64,000 nt of DNA, taken from assembly GCF_014283215.1 (NCBI RefSeq), contig NZ_JACOMF010000009.1:109092-173091 (forward strand), given 5' to 3'. This document shows positions 44,596 to 53,130 of the stretch, piece by piece; the first letter of the stretch is position 1; each line of letters opens with the position of its first letter. A model generated the notes under the pieces. That model was not told the DNA's origin. It saw only the letters and a list, made by a program, of their open reading frames with translations, and did no database searches. Origin of the DNA: Siccirubricoccus deserti. Its GTDB lineage: Bacteria > Pseudomonadota > Alphaproteobacteria > Acetobacterales > Acetobacteraceae. Made by a program: the position numbers and the translations under genes.

Positions 44596-46098
44596 ATGGA
44601 CGACCGCACCCCTGTCCTCATCGGCGCCGGCGAGGTGGTGGAACGCCCGGCCGAGCCGCTGCTGGCGCGGGAACCCGTGGCGCTGATGGCCGAGGCGCTG
44701 CGCCGCGCCGCCGAGGATGCCGGCGCGCCCGCACTACTCGCGGCGCTGGACAGCCTGGACATCGTGAACTCCGTCTCCTGGCCCTACCCGGATGTGCCGG
44801 AAGCTTTCGTGCGGGAATTCGGCCAGCGGCCGGCGCGACTGGTCTACGGCCCGGTCGGTGGCGAGAGCCCGGTGCGCTTCCTGCACGAGGCCGCCAACCG
44901 CATCGCCCGCGGCGAGGCCCGGGTGGCGGCGGTGGTCGGCGGCGAGGCGACGCATGCGGTGGCGCAGGCGCAGAAGGCCGGCATCACCCTGCCCTGGACC
45001 ACCCCCGATCCGAATTGGCGGCGCACCCGCGGCCGGGACTACCTGCACCCGCTGGCGGTCCGCCTCAACGTCGCCGATCCGGTGCATGTCTACCCCTTCT
45101 ACGAGAACGCCACGGCGGCGCACTGGGGCCAGACCCCGGCCGAGGGGCAGGCGGCCTCGGCGGCGCTGTGGTCGCGCTTCTCCGCCGTCGCCGCCGCCAA
45201 CCCCACCGCCTGGATCCGCCGCGCCGCGGCGCCGGAGGAGATCGCCACCCCGAACGAGCGCAATCGGCCGATCGCCTTCCCCTACAACAAGCTGATGGTC
45301 GCCAACCCGATGGTGAACCAGGCCGCCGCCATCCTGCTGTGCAGCCTGGCCACCGCCCGCGCCGCCGGGGTGCCGGAGGAGCGCATCGCCTATCTCTGGG
45401 GCGGCGCCGCCGCGGTGGAGCCGCGCGACTACCTCAACCGCGACCACTACCACGGAGCGCATGCGCAGGAGGCGGTGCTGGACGCCTGCAACGCCATCGC
45501 CACCGAGGAAGCCGCCGGCTTCGCCGCCTTCGAGCTCTACAGCTGCTTCCCCTGCGTGCCGAAGATGGCCGGGCGGCACCTCGGCCTGCCGGCCGATGCG
45601 GTGCCGACCACCACCGGCGGCCTGACCTTCTTCGGTGCGCCGCTGAACAATTACATGACCCATGCGGCGGCGGGAATGCTGCGGGCGCTGCGCCAGCGCC
45701 CGGGCCGCGCCGCGCTGCTCTACGGCCAGGGCGAGTTCGTCACCAAGCACCATGCGGTGGTCCTCGCCAGCCGCCCGCCCCGCGTCCCACGGCTGCCGCA
45801 GGACTATAGCGTGCAGGCCGAGGCGGATGGCCGTCGCGGCCCGGTACCGGCGTTCACCGAAACCGCCGAGGGCGCCGCCGCCATCGAGACCCACACCGTG
45901 CTGCATGACCGCGATGGCCGTCCGCACCATGGCGTGGTGATTCTGCGGCTGGCGGATGGCAGGCGCGCCCTGGCGCGGGTGCCGGCAAGCGATGCCGCGA
46001 CCATCGCCCTGCTGAAGCGCCCCGGCCGCACGCCGATCGGCACGCCGGGCATTGTCGCCCCCGCCGCCGACGGCATCCTGGAATGGCGCCCGGCCTGA
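44596..46098 (+). CDS. Thiolase/acetyl-CoA acetyltransferase-like protein
   Basis: The 500-residue product has the SCP2/thiolase layout: DRTPVLIGAGEVVERPAEPLL, AALDSLDIVNSVSWPYPDVPEAFVREFGQRPARLVYGPVGGESPVRFLHEAANRIARGEARVAAVVGGEATH, then a C-terminal extension near residues 410-500 that resembles an OB-fold (HTVLHDRDGRPHHGVVILRLADGRRALARV). ELYSCFPCVPKM holds a possible active cysteine. It may act in a CoA-thioester pathway such as fatty acid or sterol breakdown. It is divergent from the LLM gene at 44471. Confidence 0.8.
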   Translation: MDDRTPVLIGAGEVVERPAEPLLAREPVALMAEALRRAAEDAGAPALLAALDSLDIVNSVSWPYPDVPEAFVREFGQRPARLVYGPVGGESPVRFLHEAANRIARGEARVAAVVGGEATHAVAQAQKAGITLPWTTPDPNWRRTRGRDYLHPLAVRLNVADPVHVYPFYENATAAHWGQTPAEGQAASAALWSRFSAVAAANPTAWIRRAAAPEEIATPNERNRPIAFPYNKLMVANPMVNQAAAILLCSLATARAAGVPEERIAYLWGGAAAVEPRDYLNRDHYHGAHAQEAVLDACNAIATEEAAGFAAFELYSCFPCVPKMAGRHLGLPADAVPTTTGGLTFFGAPLNNYMTHAAAGMLRALRQRPGRAALLYGQGEFVTKHHAVVLASRPPRVPRLPQDYSVQAEADGRRGPVPAFTETAEGAAAIETHTVLHDRDGRPHHGVVILRLADGRRALARVPASDAATIALLKRPGRTPIGTPGIVAPAADGILEWRPA

Positions 46099-46163
46099 GC
46101 CGGGTTTGCCGAGACACCGGCACCGCGCCCATACTGCCAGCCAACGCTTAGAGGAGACGTCCC

Positions 46164-47228
46164 ATGGGACAGCGCATCGCCATCATCGGGGCCGGCGCGG
46201 TCGGCTGCTATGCCGGCTCATACATGGCGCAGGCCGGCGAGGATGTGACCTTCGTCGACATGTGGCCCGAGCATGTGGAGACGATGCGGGCCAAGGGGTT
46301 GCGCATCACCCACATCAAGGACGTGCCGGAGTTCACCGTGCCGGTCCGCGCCATCCACCTGACGGAGCTGCAGCACGTCAGCAAGGAACGGCCCTTCGAC
46401 ATCGCCTTCGTCTGCGTCAAATCCTACGACACCGCCTGGGCGACCCTGATGGTGAAGCAGTATCTGGCGCCGGGCGGCTTCGTCGTCTCCCTGCAGAATT
46501 GCATGAATGAGGAGACGGTGGCCGAGATCGTCGGCTGGGGCCGTACCCTTGGTTCCATCGCCTCCTCCATCACCGTCGACCTCTGCGAGCCGGGGCACGT
46601 CCGCCGCGCCTCGGGCAAGGGCGGGGCGGCGCATACCGTCTACCGGGTCGGCGAGGTGCATGGCCGCATCACCGACCGCGCGAAGGAGGTCTGCCGCCTC
46701 GTCGGCCTGTCCGACAGCGCCAAGGTGACGGAGAACCTCTGGGGCGAGCGCTGGTCGAAGCTCGTCACCAACGGCATGGCGAACGGTCTTTCCGCCTGCA
46801 CCGGTCTGGTCAGCAAGGAGATCCTGACCGACGACGTGCTGCGCCACTTCACCGCCCGCCTCGGCTCCGAGGCCATCCGGGTCGGCCAGGCGCTGGGCTA
46901 CACGCTGGAAGAGATCCACCACATCGACCCCGAGGTGATCGCCCGCGCCGGCGAGGGCGATGCCGCGGCGAAGCGCGAATACGACGAGCACCGGCTGGAA
47001 GAAGCGCGGAAGCCCGGCGGTGGCGCGCACCGGCCCTCCATGGGCCAGGACATGGTCAAGGGCCGCCGCACCGAGATCGAGTTCATCAACGGCTTCATTG
47101 TCGACAAGGCCAAGGCCATCGGCATCGCCACCCCGGCCAATGCCGCGCTGACCGACATCGTCAAGCGCGTCGAGAAGGGCGAGCTGCAGCCCGACCCGAA
47201 GCACATCAAGGAGCTGCGCCTGAACTGA
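46164..47228 (+). CDS. Ketopantoate reductase-family protein (PanE/ApbA-like)
   Basis: The 354-residue protein has the N-terminal NADP site IAIIGAGAVGCYAGSYMAQAGEDVTFVD, a PanE middle with FDIAFVCVKSYDTAWATLMVKQYLAPGGFVVSLQNCMNEE, and the C-terminal helical domain. The lysine in WSKLVTNGMANGLSACTGL matches the family's catalytic position. It is longer than E. coli PanE (about 303) and resembles the dehydropantoate reductase-like enzymes found next to Bug genes. The next genes are two Bug proteins. The substrate may be a 2-keto acid other than ketopantoate. Confidence 0.84.
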   Translation: MGQRIAIIGAGAVGCYAGSYMAQAGEDVTFVDMWPEHVETMRAKGLRITHIKDVPEFTVPVRAIHLTELQHVSKERPFDIAFVCVKSYDTAWATLMVKQYLAPGGFVVSLQNCMNEETVAEIVGWGRTLGSIASSITVDLCEPGHVRRASGKGGAAHTVYRVGEVHGRITDRAKEVCRLVGLSDSAKVTENLWGERWSKLVTNGMANGLSACTGLVSKEILTDDVLRHFTARLGSEAIRVGQALGYTLEEIHHIDPEVIARAGEGDAAAKREYDEHRLEEARKPGGGAHRPSMGQDMVKGRRTEIEFINGFIVDKAKAIGIATPANAALTDIVKRVEKGELQPDPKHIKELRLN

Positions 47229-47229
47229 A

Positions 47230-47269
47230 ATCAGCGGCATGAATCGTCCATTCATGCCGAGCGCCCGAA
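47230..47269 (-). repeat. CGGCATGAA hairpin repeat, family B, copy 2
   Basis: CGGCATGAA (47235-47243), 7-base loop, TTCATGCCG (47251-47259), followed by AGCGCCC. On the minus strand it reads like the 19066 copy. It begins directly after the ketopantoate reductase-like stop codon and likely ends its transcription. Confidence 0.65.
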
Positions 47270-47460
47270 GGGCACCATGCCGCGTGGCGCGTCGCCAAGA
47301 TTTGCGGCGCAGACCGCCCGCGATCGAGAGGGGCCGCCGATCGGTCGCGATCAGCGGCCGTTCGTATAACGCCTGACCTTGTGGGGCATAGCCAGGCCCC
47401 GCAGGCTGAGAATCGTCGCCGCACCGTGCAGCAAGCGCGGGCGGCCAGGAGGAGACGCGT

Positions 47461-48429
47461 ATGATTCAGTCCCGCCGTGCCGTGCTGGCCGGAATAGCCA
47501 CCACCCTTGCGGCGCCCGCGTTGGCGCAGGAGTTTCCAACCAGGCCGATCACCCTGATCGCGGCCGGCGCGGCGGGTGGGCCGACCGACACCATCACCCG
47601 CATCCTCGCCGATGCGCTGAGCCGCAGCAGCGGCCATCAATTCGTGGTCGAGAGCATCGGCGGCGCGACCGTCGGACCGCAGCGCGGCGCCACGGCGCGG
47701 CCGGATGGCTATACCCTGCTCTGCAACAACATCGGCTTCGCCGCCAGCGCCACGCTCTATCGGCGGCTGCCCTACAGCGTGCTGGAAAGCTTCGCGCCGC
47801 TCGGCCTGGTTTCCGATTCGGCGATGACCTTGATCGCCAAACCCGGCTATCCGGCGCGCGACCTGGCCGGCTACATGGCGATGCTGCGCGAGCAGGGGGA
47901 CAAGCTGAACCTGGCGCATGCCGGCCTCGGCTCGGCGGCGCATCTCTGCGGCATGCTGGTGCAACAGGCGGCCGGCGCCCAGGCGACGACAGTGGTGTTC
48001 CGCGGCACCGCCCCGGCGATCGCCGAGCTGATGGCGGGACGCATCGACCTGCTCTGCGACCAGGCGACCAACACCCTGCCCTACATCCGGGACGGCCGGG
48101 TGAAGGTCTACGCCGTCACCTCCCCGGTGCGGGTGGCGGAGCTGCCGGATGTGCCAACCACGGCAGAGGCTGGATTCCCGAGCATCGCCATGTCCACCTG
48201 GCATGCCGTCTACGCCCCGGCCGGAACGCCGCAGCCGATACAGGAACAGCTCTCCGCCATGATCCGGGCAGCGATGGGCGACGAGAAGCTGCGCCAGCGC
48301 TTCGCCGAGCTGGCGACCGCACCGGCGACGGAGGAGCGTGCCAGCATCGCCTTCCACAAGCGCTTCCTGGCGGAGGAGGTGGCGCGGTGGCGGCCAATCA
48401 TCCAGTCAGCCGGCACCTTCGCGGATTGA
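47461..48429 (+). CDS. Bug/TctC-family periplasmic binding protein
   Basis: The 322-residue exported protein has the signal MIQSRRAVLAGIATTLAAPALAQ and the family start FPTRPITLIAAGAAGGPTDTITRILADALSRSSG, then FRGTAPAIAELMAGRIDLLCDQATN and WHAVYAPAGTPQPIQEQL. aggagac lies before the ATG. A second Bug gene follows 18 bases later, so this pair is co-transcribed. Ligand unknown, probably a carboxylic acid. Confidence 0.88.
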   Translation: MIQSRRAVLAGIATTLAAPALAQEFPTRPITLIAAGAAGGPTDTITRILADALSRSSGHQFVVESIGGATVGPQRGATARPDGYTLLCNNIGFAASATLYRRLPYSVLESFAPLGLVSDSAMTLIAKPGYPARDLAGYMAMLREQGDKLNLAHAGLGSAAHLCGMLVQQAAGAQATTVVFRGTAPAIAELMAGRIDLLCDQATNTLPYIRDGRVKVYAVTSPVRVAELPDVPTTAEAGFPSIAMSTWHAVYAPAGTPQPIQEQLSAMIRAAMGDEKLRQRFAELATAPATEERASIAFHKRFLAEEVARWRPIIQSAGTFAD

Positions 48430-48447
48430 ATGCCAGGGGGGAAAGGA

Positions 48448-49434
48448 ATGATCATGGACACGGGATATGGCCGGCGCCGCGTGCTGGCGCTGGCGGGCGG
48501 CATGCTGGCGGCACCGGGGCTGCTGCGGGCGCAGGGCGCCTACCCGTCGCGCAGCGTGCGGGTGATCAACGCCTACAGCCCGGGCGGCACGGCGGATGTC
48601 GTCTCCCGCATCATCCTCTCCGGGCTCTCGGCGCGGATCGGACAGCAATTCGTGGTGGAGAACCGGCCGGGCGCCGCCGGCACCATCGCTGCCCAGGCGG
48701 TCGCCCGGGCGCCGGCGGATGGCTACACGCTGCTGTACGACGCGACGGCGCATTCGGTGAACCCGTCGCTGTTCGGCAGCCGGCTTGCCTATGACACGCG
48801 GCGGGACCTGCTGCCGGTCTTCCTCACCATGGTCTCGCCCAACACGCTGCACGCCACCAATGCCTTCGCGCCGAAGGCCATCCCGGAGCTGATCGCGCTC
48901 GCCAAGGCAAGCCCCGGCAAGCTCGATTGCGCCTCGACCGGCATCGGCACGGTGCAGCATGTCTCGCTCGAGTTCTTCAACCACCGGGCCGGCGTGCAGA
49001 TCAATCACGTCGTCTACCGCGACATCGCCGCGGCGCGGAGCGACCTGATCTCCGGCCGGGTGCCGCTGCAATTCAGCAATGTGCCGGGCTCGGTGCCGAT
49101 CTTCGCCTCGAAGGAAGCCCGGGTGATGGCGCATTGCGGCCCGGAGCCTATTCCCGTGCTGCCCGGCGTGCCGGCCATGGTGGAGACCCTGCCCGGCTTT
49201 GAAACCTATGAATGGAACGGCCTCTTCGCCCCCGCCGGCACGCCGCGCGAGGTGATCCAGCGGCTGAGCACGGAGCTGAACGCGACCATCCGCGACGCCG
49301 CGGTGCTGGAGCGGCTGCACACCCTCGGCGCCCTGCCGCGCGCCAACACGCCCGAGGAATTCGCCACCTTCCGCGAGCAGCAGATCACTTTCTTCGCCGA
49401 TATGGTGCGCATGGCGAATATCCGGATCGACTGA
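48448..49434 (+). CDS. Bug/TctC-family periplasmic binding protein (second of tandem pair)
   Basis: The 328-residue protein starts at the ATG at 48448 (gggggaaagg upstream). Signal: RRRVLALAGGMLAAPGLLRAQ. Mature features: YPSRSVRVINAYSPGGTADVVSRIIL, VENRPGAAGTIAAQ, VVYRDIAAARSDLISGRVPLQFSN and WNGLFAPAGTPREVIQRL. Sequence is only moderately like the neighbour, so the pair may bind different ligands. An HD-domain gene follows 25 bases downstream and is probably in the same transcript. Confidence 0.88.
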   Translation: MIMDTGYGRRRVLALAGGMLAAPGLLRAQGAYPSRSVRVINAYSPGGTADVVSRIILSGLSARIGQQFVVENRPGAAGTIAAQAVARAPADGYTLLYDATAHSVNPSLFGSRLAYDTRRDLLPVFLTMVSPNTLHATNAFAPKAIPELIALAKASPGKLDCASTGIGTVQHVSLEFFNHRAGVQINHVVYRDIAAARSDLISGRVPLQFSNVPGSVPIFASKEARVMAHCGPEPIPVLPGVPAMVETLPGFETYEWNGLFAPAGTPREVIQRLSTELNATIRDAAVLERLHTLGALPRANTPEEFATFREQQITFFADMVRMANIRID

Positions 49435-49459
49435 GCGCCTTTCACCTGGAGCCACTCCG

Positions 49460-50050
49460 ATGACCGAGCCCTACCACATCGACACCGGCAGCAATTGGCG
49501 GCGCCAGGCAGTGGAAGACTGGCTGTTCGGCCTCGACCTGCTCTCGCCGCCGGTGCGGGAGAAGGTGGTGACCGCCTGGGTCAGCGCCTGGGCCTCCTCC
49601 AGCCATGAGAAGCTGGAGGACATGCCCTTCTCGCCCGGCTCGCCGACCTACCCGCTGATGCGGCATGTGAACGAGGTGACGCGCGCCGGCGTCGACCTCG
49701 GCAAGCGCGCCGCCGCCGATTGGGGCGTGGAATTCGACCCCGACGTGCTGGTCTCCATCCTTATCCTGCATGATGTCGACAAGCCGCTGCTCTATGCGAA
49801 GGAAGGCGACGGTGCCGGCCATACGCCGCTGTTCCACGAGCTGCCGCATGGCGTCATCGGCGGGATGCTGCTGAAGGAGCTGGGCTTCCCGCACACGGTT
49901 GTCAGCACGGTGGCGACGCATGCGACCAATGCGCCCTTCCACGGCCGCAACCTGGAAGCGCAGGTGCTGCACTACGCCGACCTCTTCGCCGCCGACCACG
50001 CCTTCCGCCAGATGGGAAAGACGCCGATCTACCTGCGGCACGGCAAGTAG
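49460..50050 (+). CDS. HD-domain phosphohydrolase-like protein
   Basis: The 196-residue product has the ordered metal ligands of HD enzymes: MRHVNEV, the HD pair in ILILHDVDKPLLYAKEG, later histidines in ATHATNAP, and the aspartate in LHYADLFAADH. This family hydrolyses phosphomonoesters or nucleotides. The N-terminal SSSHEKLEDMPFSPG segment is unusual. It follows the tandem Bug genes closely, so it may process a compound bound by them. Its 3' end adjoins a repeat element shared with the convergent regulator. Confidence 0.75.
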   Translation: MTEPYHIDTGSNWRRQAVEDWLFGLDLLSPPVREKVVTAWVSAWASSSHEKLEDMPFSPGSPTYPLMRHVNEVTRAGVDLGKRAAADWGVEFDPDVLVSILILHDVDKPLLYAKEGDGAGHTPLFHELPHGVIGGMLLKELGFPHTVVSTVATHATNAPFHGRNLEAQVLHYADLFAADHAFRQMGKTPIYLRHGK

Positions 50051-50052
50051 CA

Positions 50053-50102
50053 GGAGCGTATTCACGCCTCCGGGCGTTTCCGCCCTCTGGCGATCCGCTC
50101 TA
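50053..50102 (-). repeat. GAGCGGATCGC intergenic repeat, family C, copy 2
   Basis: On the minus strand TAGAGCGGATCGCC begins with the stop codon of the BTAD regulator, then a GAGGGCGGAAACGCCC hairpin and CGTGAATACGCTCC. Its outer arms GAGCGGAT and AT-CGCTC pair. It fills the gap between convergent genes. Compare the copies at 8358-8397 and 53066-53099. Confidence 0.6.
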
Positions 50103-52121
50103 GTCGAACCCGGCCGCCCGCAGCCCCGCCTCGTAATGCGCCAGGTCCTCGGCGCGGCGCAGCGGGGTGCGGCGCAGCGCCCGGCCCAGGGTGAAATCCG
50201 GCTCGATCACCAGCAGCCGCGCCCGCACCGCTGCGGCCTCCTCCGCCTGGCCGAGATGGCCGAGCGCCGAGAGCAGCGTCTTGTATGGGTAGCTTAGCCC
50301 GGCGTGTAGCGCGGTTGCCTTGCGGCCCACCTTCACCGCCTCGGCATGGCGGCCCAGGCACAGCAGCGGAATGCCGCGCGCCGCATCGAAGAAGAATGCG
50401 TGCGGATGGCAAGGCGCGAGCTGGGCGTAGCGGTCCAGCCGGCGCAACGCCGCCTCATGCTGCCCGAGGTAGCTGAGCGCCATGCCGGAGAAGACCCAGG
50501 CCATCGCCAGATTGGGGTTCAGCGCCAGCGCCCGCTCATGCAGCGCGATGCCTTCGTCCAGCCGGTGGTGCAGGAAGGCGCGGACATGGCCGAAGATGGT
50601 CAGCGCCTGGGCGTCCAGCGGATCCAGCGCGATGGCCCGCTGCGCCAGCCGCTCGGCCTCGGTCATGGAGCCAGCCTCGTCGCTGGCCCAGCCCTGGCCT
50701 ACTAGGAATAAATGCCAGTAGGCATGCCAAGCATGCGCCGAGGCATTCTCCGGCTCCAGCGCCACCGCCTCCCGCAGCCAGCCATCGGCGGCGAGGAAGC
50801 CGCTGCGGTCCAGCCGGTGGATCGCCGCGATCGCCCGCAGCAGCAGATCATAGGCCGAGGCATTAACGGCGCCGCGGGCGCTGGCGCGGCTTGCCTCGAT
50901 CAGCAGGATTTCCGGGTCGATGCGGGCGACCACCTCGGCCGCGACCTGATCCTGCAGGGCGAGGATGTCGCTGGCGTCGCGGTCGAAGCGGCCGGTCCAG
51001 ACCAGCCCGGCATTGTCGTGCAGGTCGGTCAGCCGCAGCAGCACGCGCACCCGGTCGCCCGACCGCTGCACTGTCCCGGCCAGCAGGAAGTCGAGCCCCA
51101 GGGCATTCGCCGCCAGCTCCTCGCCACGCTCGGCGGCGGCCTGGGCGAGGGAGGCGCTGTCGACCACGAAGATCCAGCGGAAGCGTGCAAGAGCGGCGGT
51201 GATCTCCTCGGCCAGGCCGATCGAAAGATGCTGTTCCACCGCGCCGATCACCCGCAGCGGCGGCACGCCGAGCCGGGCGCCGCGCGACCCGCTGCGCGGC
51301 GCCGGTGGCTGCGGCGGCGCGCGCAGCACCGGCGGGAATAGGCCGGCCATCCGCAGCGCCTCGGCCAGCGCCTCGGTTTCCGGCGAGGGCGTGGCGCCGA
51401 AGCGCTCCGCCAGCAGGCCACGGCAGGATTCGAAGGCCGCCAGCGCGGCGCCACGGTCACCACGGCCGGCCTCGGCGCGGATCAGTGCCCGCCAGGCGCC
51501 CTCATTGGCCGGATCGAATCCGAGCAGCCGGCGGGCCGCCGCCGCCGCGGCGGCCGGCGCTTCGGCCTGGTCCAGCAGCAGCGCCGCCTGGGCGATGGCG
51601 GCATCGTGCAGCCGGCGGCGCTGGTCGGCCAGCCATATGTCGAAGGCGGGGTCGAGGCCGTCGAGGTCGGCCAGCAGCTCCCCGGTCAGCAGATCGAGGC
51701 CCTCCGGCCGCCCCTGGCCGGTGCGCGCCGCCTCGATGGCATCGACCCAGACCTGACCGGCACGCAGCATCACCGCCTCGCGCGTCGACTCGAGCAGCGG
51801 CACGCCGACCGGGGAAAGTGCTTCCTGCAGTTCGTGCAGTGCTTGGCGCAGCGAGCCACGCTGCTGCTCAATCGCGCGGCGCGACCACAGCAGTTCGGCA
51901 AGCCGCAGGCGAGGCACCGGCGTGCCCAGCGCCATGCCGAGCACCGCCAGCAGCGCCCGCGCCTTCCGGGTCCGCGGCAGCACCTGCACGCTGGCGAGGC
52001 TCCAGGCCTCCATGCGGCCGATCAGCACGAGGCGCAGGCAGGGGCCTGCCTTCGGGGGCGGCGCCAGGGCCGGCGCGGGCGGAGCATCGGCGTGCAGAGT
52101 CGCGGTGAGAGATACGCCCAT
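50100..52121 (-). CDS. BTAD/SARP-type regulator with TPR domain
   Basis: The 673-residue protein starts with a winged-helix-type DNA-binding region (RLVLIGRMEAWSL, LLAVLGMALGTPVPRLRLAELLW) and a BTAD domain (EQQRGSLRQALHELQEAL, AAARRLLGFDPANEGAWRALIRAEAGRGDRGAALAAFESCRGLLAERFGATPSPET). A middle part (residues 255-400) contains FLLAGTVQRSGDRVRVLLRLTDLHDNAGLVWTGRFDR, as in adenylate cyclase-linked regulators. The C-terminal 270 residues hold TPR repeats such as AIALDPLDAQALTIFGHVRAFLHHRLDEGIALHERALALNPNLAMAW. It probably controls transcription in response to a partner protein. Its target is unknown. Confidence 0.83.
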   Translation of the reverse strand: MGVSLTATLHADAPPAPALAPPPKAGPCLRLVLIGRMEAWSLASVQVLPRTRKARALLAVLGMALGTPVPRLRLAELLWSRRAIEQQRGSLRQALHELQEALSPVGVPLLESTREAVMLRAGQVWVDAIEAARTGQGRPEGLDLLTGELLADLDGLDPAFDIWLADQRRRLHDAAIAQAALLLDQAEAPAAAAAAARRLLGFDPANEGAWRALIRAEAGRGDRGAALAAFESCRGLLAERFGATPSPETEALAEALRMAGLFPPVLRAPPQPPAPRSGSRGARLGVPPLRVIGAVEQHLSIGLAEEITAALARFRWIFVVDSASLAQAAAERGEELAANALGLDFLLAGTVQRSGDRVRVLLRLTDLHDNAGLVWTGRFDRDASDILALQDQVAAEVVARIDPEILLIEASRASARGAVNASAYDLLLRAIAAIHRLDRSGFLAADGWLREAVALEPENASAHAWHAYWHLFLVGQGWASDEAGSMTEAERLAQRAIALDPLDAQALTIFGHVRAFLHHRLDEGIALHERALALNPNLAMAWVFSGMALSYLGQHEAALRRLDRYAQLAPCHPHAFFFDAARGIPLLCLGRHAEAVKVGRKATALHAGLSYPYKTLLSALGHLGQAEEAAAVRARLLVIEPDFTLGRALRRTPLRRAEDLAHYEAGLRAAGFD

Positions 52122-52165
52122 GCAACGGAGCTTAACCGAAGTGGAGGGCGCGTCACCTGCAGACT

Positions 52166-52525
52166 TCACATCGTCGCGATATCGGCCATGGCTCTGGCGC
52201 AGGCGGGCCGACGCCAGGGGCAGCCGGGAGTCGCGGCATCGTCCGGCGCTGCCAGGCAGCCCGCTCCGATGGTGCCGGCGAAGGCAAAATCCGGATCGAT
52301 GGCAATCACCGCTTCGCGCAGCGCACGCTCGGCGCGTGGCAGGTCGAAAGCCAGGACGTCGCGCTCGATCGCCGCGGCAAGGCTGCCTACCGGGATGCTG
52401 CCATCGGCGAGGGCGGCGGCGCGGGCGCGGCAGGCGAGGAAGCACCTGGCGGTCTCGAACACCCGCAGCAACCCGGTCCCGCAGCCGGGAATGGAGAGCG
52501 TGGTCTCGGTGGTGCGGTGCAGCAT
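52166..52525 (-). CDS. Small TPR-like protein upstream of the BTAD regulator
   Basis: A 119-residue frame starting MLHRTTETTLSIPGCGTGL lies 45 bases upstream of the regulator on the same strand. The segment RALREAVIAIDPDFAFAGTIGAGCLAA resembles the C-terminal TPR-like end of the regulator (RLLVIEPDFTLGRAL). It may be a small relative or partner. The last 25 residues are low quality. Coding is likely but not certain. Confidence 0.45.
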   Translation of the reverse strand: MLHRTTETTLSIPGCGTGLLRVFETARCFLACRARAAALADGSIPVGSLAAAIERDVLAFDLPRAERALREAVIAIDPDFAFAGTIGAGCLAAPDDAATPGCPWRRPACARAMADIATM

Positions 52526-52716
52526 GGCAGGTTTCCGGCGATTGGTGCGCCTTGCAGCCATAACGCTGGTCGCGGGCAGCGGCGCGTGAGTTTCACGGCA
52601 AAGGCGTCAAGGCGACGTAAAATCAACCGGGCGGCGTGGTGGCGGCGGGCTGCCAGGACGCAAGCCAGGGATGCTGCGAGACTTCAAGGAAAATTCGCCT
52701 GAACAGGAAAAGTATC

Positions 52717-52747
52717 TTGCAACTTTCGTTATGTTCCTATAATGTTC
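52717..52747 (+). promoter_or_regulatory. Sigma70-like promoter with a GTTC-N7-GTTC SOS box
   Basis: TTGCAA (52717-52722) and a perfect TATAAT (52738-52743), with a 15-base spacer, stand in an unusually AT-rich patch. GTTC at 52733-52736 and GTTC at 52744-52747 flank exactly seven bases that include the -10 box. GTTC-N7-GTTC is the LexA operator of alphaproteobacteria. LexA bound here would block RNA polymerase. The next plus-strand gene is the repeat peptide at 52812. Confidence 0.65.
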
Positions 52748-52811
52748 CCCCGGGCAGCGAGTTGAGCGTCCGCCGCCCCTGGCCCCCCAACGCTCATGAC
52801 CGGAGACCTCC

Positions 52812-53012
52812 ATGCGCCCCATCCTCCCCGCCCATATCGCCGATGCCGGTCTGGTTCGCCTCGGCGCTGGCATGCTGCGCTCCGCCCGCCCGGCCCCGCC
52901 GGTCGCCCCGGGCCAGACCCGCTTCGGCGCTGGCATGAAGGGCGGCACCCGGCCGACGGCGATCGCCGATGCCGGGCGGGTGCGCCTCGGCGCCGGCATG
53001 CGCCGCGGCTGA
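52812..53012 (+). CDS. 66-residue peptide made of three 21-residue repeats
   Basis: I do not recognise this peptide. The methionines of three GAGM motifs stand at residues 21, 42 and 63, so the protein is exactly three 21-residue units plus an RRG tail. Units 1 and 3 share IADAGxVRLGAGM. Unit 2 keeps the end TRFGAGM. Units 1 and 3 differ at several synonymous positions (GCT/GCC, GGT/GGG), so the peptide pattern rather than recent DNA duplication is kept. It has no signal peptide, Cys, Trp or Tyr and is basic. GGAGA precedes the ATG. A promoter with an SOS-type box lies upstream and a hairpin follows the stop. Confidence 0.65.
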   Translation: MRPILPAHIADAGLVRLGAGMLRSARPAPPVAPGQTRFGAGMKGGTRPTAIADAGRVRLGAGMRRG

Positions 53013-53018
53013 TCGGGC

Positions 53019-53051
53019 GGCGGGTGAAGGTGGGCCACCCCTTCACCCGCC
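53019..53051 (+). terminator. Strong hairpin after the repeat peptide
   Basis: GGCGGGTGAAGG (53019-53030) pairs perfectly over 12 bp with CCTTCACCCGCC (53040-53051). It starts 7 bases after the peptide's stop codon. There is no strict T-run. It should make the peptide gene end its own short transcript, or reduce read-through to the DUF6065-like gene. Confidence 0.65.
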
Positions 53052-53065
53052 GTAGCCCATTGTTT

Positions 53066-53099
53066 GTGGAGCGGTTTCACGCCCCTCGCGATCCGCTCC
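53066..53099 (-). repeat. GAGCGGATCGC intergenic repeat, family C, copy 3
   Basis: On the minus strand it reads GGAGCGGATCGCGAGGGGCG then TGAAACCGCTCCAC. This is nearly the same element as at 8358-8397. It lies between the repeat peptide and the next gene. Unlike the other copies it does not overlap a stop codon. Confidence 0.55.
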
Positions 53100-53130
53100 T
53101 GCTTTCCCCTGGAGGAAGAGAGAGTCCCGC

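Noticed and set aside
42588..45809. Plus-strand open frame of 1073 codons
   Set aside because: It is antisense to two LLM genes and then out of frame with the thiolase. No domain is visible.
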